This document shows positions 30,563 to 32,116 of a stretch of DNA of 32,116 nucleotides, one piece after another (the stretch's first letter is position 1; every line of letters begins with the position of its first letter). The translations under genes were made by a program, and so were the position numbers. Source of the DNA: Deltaproteobacteria bacterium (GTDB lineage Bacteria; Desulfobacterota; Desulfuromonadia; Geobacterales; Pseudopelobacteraceae); NCBI GenBank assembly GCA_019162745.1, contig JAFLLC010000068.1, forward strand, positions 1 through 32,116, written 5' to 3'. The notes below the pieces were generated by a model. That model was not told where the DNA came from, made no database searches, and saw only the letters and a list, made by a program, of their open reading frames with translations.

Positions 30563-32116
30563 ATGAGAAGATTCGTTAAAAGTACATTTATCACACTTAC
30601 TGTAGTTACCTTGATGCTTGTTGGAATGATGCTTGCCGGTTGCGGCGGTTCCGGCGGCGGTATGTCGTCTCAGGTTTTGAGTGGCAACGCCTCTGTCGGA
30701 GCTCCGCTGGCCGGACAGGTGAGTCTTAAGGATTCTTCCTCCCCGCCGCAACTGAAAACAACGGTTATCGGCAGTGACGGCTCTTTCGCCTTCGATATTA
30801 CCGGCCTGAAAGCGCCGTATATCCTTCAGGGGACCGGTAACGCCGCAGGAACGTCTTATAAACTGCATTCCTTTGCCGACGGGGTGGGGATCGCCAATGT
30901 CAATCCGCTTTCCAACGTGGTAGTGGCTGGCGCAGCAGGAGTCAAGGATCCGGAGCAGCTCTATGCAGCGCCAGATCCTAGCACGCTCCAGAAAATTAAA
31001 TCAGGGCTGCCTGTCGCCACTAGTGACATCCTGAGCCAGCTCCAGCCGCTACTCAAGCTGTACAGCGCCGACGGCAAAGATCCGATCAAGGATCACTACG
31101 ATTCCGATCATCAGGGCCTGGATGGCCTGTTTGACAACGTAAATATCACCATCCCCAACGGGATCATTACGGTTACCAATGCAAAAACCGGTGCAGTGAT
31201 CTTCACAGCCAGTGTTACCGATATCAAAAACGGGCAGTTCTCACAAGATTCCGGCACCCTGCCGCAAGCTCCGGCGGTAAACTTCCCCGTTGAAAGCAGC
31301 AATTCTCCCCCCACGACTGCTGTGCCGGCTCTCCCAACTCTCCCGGCGGCACCAACCGGGGTAATTGCCGCCGGCGGGACCAAGCAGGTGGCGCTCTCCT
31401 GGAGCAGTGTCAGTAATGCCACTTCCTATAACGTGTATTACGCGACAACCTCCGGTGTGACTACTGCCAATGGGACAAGAATTACGAATACCGCCACTCC
31501 CGCGGTTCAGACCGATCTGACAGCCTCGACCACCTATTACTACATTGTCACAGCGGTCAACAGCGTCGGTGAAGGTGCACCCTCGGTCCAGGTGGCTGCT
31601 GCCACCCTCAGCGCCACTCCAGCTCCGGCCGCACCGGCAGTACCAAGCGGCATCACTGCCACCGGCGGCGCTAACATGGTGACCCTGTCCTGGACGGCAT
31701 CCACCGGAGCGAGCTCGTACAACATTTATTGGTCGACAAATAAAGGCGTAACGACTGCCAACGGTACTAAAGTCGCCGGTATTACCACACCATACGTAAA
31801 AACAGGCCTTTCCGCAGGCACCGCCTACTATTTTATCATCACGGCAGCCAACAGCGTGGGAGAAAGCGCTGCCTCGCCCCAGGTGACGGCGACAACCAGC
31901 GTGCCCGCGCCTGTATTCAAGCAGCTGACCCTTGCCTGGGATCCTGTTGTCGGCGCCACCTCTTATAATCTGTACTGGTCAACCGTTCCTGGGGTTACCA
32001 CCGCCAGCGGGACAAAGATCAGCGGTATCAGCAGTTCCTCCTATGTTCATACCGGGCTGGCTGCCGGGACTACCTATTATTATGTCGTAACAGCCTCAGA
32101 CAGCGCCAGCGAAAGT
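30563..32116 (+). CDS. Lipoprotein with fibronectin type III repeats, 3'-truncated by window edge
   Basis: An open frame of 518 codons to the last base, starting behind an AAAGGAG ribosome site. The N-terminus is a lipoprotein signal with lipobox LAGC at Cys27, then a Gly/Ser-rich linker and a domain of about 200 residues with a carboxypeptidase-regulatory-like start (GNASVGAPLAGQVSLKD). A Pro/Ala-rich hinge leads to at least three fibronectin type III repeats of about 95 residues, each with LSW/LAW, SYN(V/I/L)Y, (S/T)(T)xxGVTTA and TYYY(I/V)VTA. The third is cut by the window edge. It is probably a surface-exposed adhesion or extracellular-matrix protein controlled by cGAMP. Confidence 0.9.
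   Translation, partial: MRRFVKSTFITLTVVTLMLVGMMLAGCGGSGGGMSSQVLSGNASVGAPLAGQVSLKDSSSPPQLKTTVIGSDGSFAFDITGLKAPYILQGTGNAAGTSYKLHSFADGVGIANVNPLSNVVVAGAAGVKDPEQLYAAPDPSTLQKIKSGLPVATSDILSQLQPLLKLYSADGKDPIKDHYDSDHQGLDGLFDNVNITIPNGIITVTNAKTGAVIFTASVTDIKNGQFSQDSGTLPQAPAVNFPVESSNSPPTTAVPALPTLPAAPTGVIAAGGTKQVALSWSSVSNATSYNVYYATTSGVTTANGTRITNTATPAVQTDLTASTTYYYIVTAVNSVGEGAPSVQVAAATLSATPAPAAPAVPSGITATGGANMVTLSWTASTGASSYNIYWSTNKGVTTANGTKVAGITTPYVKTGLSAGTAYYFIITAANSVGESAASPQVTATTSVPAPVFKQLTLAWDPVVGATSYNLYWSTVPGVTTASGTKISGISSSSYVHTGLAAGTTYYYVVTASDSASES

Noticed and set aside
31111-31725. Minus-strand open frames of 103 and 61 codons across the fibronectin-repeat gene.
   Set aside because: They are antisense to a long plus-strand frame with lipoprotein signal and clear domain repeats.
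1-32116. CRISPR arrays, tRNA or rRNA genes, and insertion sequences.
   Set aside because: I looked for regularly spaced direct repeats, cloverleaf-like segments with CCA-type ends, and transposase motifs and saw none that I could support.

Overview
The window looks like a chromosomal segment of a Geobacter-type bacterium (Desulfuromonadia/Geobacterales). The reasons are three very different multiheme c-type cytochromes, NrfD- and b561-type quinone-interacting membrane subunits, three sigma-54 enhancer-binding regulators, five -24/-12 promoters, two MinD-ferredoxin ATPases, and a GEMM-I RNA with an A at the ligand-selectivity position, as in Geobacter cGAMP riboswitches. The species cannot be named from sequence alone.

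Region 1 (1-12618) is a respiratory island of two convergent arms meeting at a bidirectional terminator (7013-7060). The left arm (+) encodes a small membrane protein, a receiver-like protein without its phospho-acceptor Asp, a 54-residue membrane protein, a pentaheme cytochrome, a Tat-exported 4x[4Fe-4S] protein, an NrfD-type quinone subunit, a 12-heme cytochrome of four triheme repeats, a heme-binding sensor without kinase domain, and a 4-TM protein. The right arm (-) encodes a second set: small membrane proteins, a second degenerate receiver, a heptaheme cytochrome with an EF-hand loop, a diheme cytochrome b (together resembling CbcBA), a 4-TM paralogue and a zinc-ribbon membrane protein. 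Small-protein families recur across both arms. Four sigma-54 promoters drive the units, and two of these carry a near-identical 47-bp upstream element at the same distance, a likely activator site.

Region 2 (12619-19453) holds two sigma-54 two-component systems on the minus strand: a GAF-PAS hybrid kinase with an NtrC-type regulator, and a heme c-binding kinase with a second NtrC-type regulator. They are the natural candidates to control region 1.

Region 3 (19518-24833) resembles the 'orange protein' (ORP) locus of Desulfovibrio: a NifX-like protein, a DUF5320-like protein, a shortened NifX-like ORF, two MinD-ferredoxin ATPases and an Mrp/NBP35 ATPase follow a sigma-54 promoter, next to a PAS-type sigma-54 activator.

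Region 4 (24834-26894) holds slyX and decayed accessory DNA: a HigB-type toxin gene with a frameshift beside an intact antitoxin, and an N-terminally truncated XRE regulator.

Region 5 (26895-30288) is a cobalamin riboswitch with terminator followed by cobU-cobT-cobS and an alpha-ribazole phosphatase-like gene (late steps of B12 assembly).

Region 6 (30289-32116) is a probable 3',3'-cGAMP riboswitch with an overlapping terminator, followed by a lipoprotein with fibronectin type III repeats that runs off the window end.
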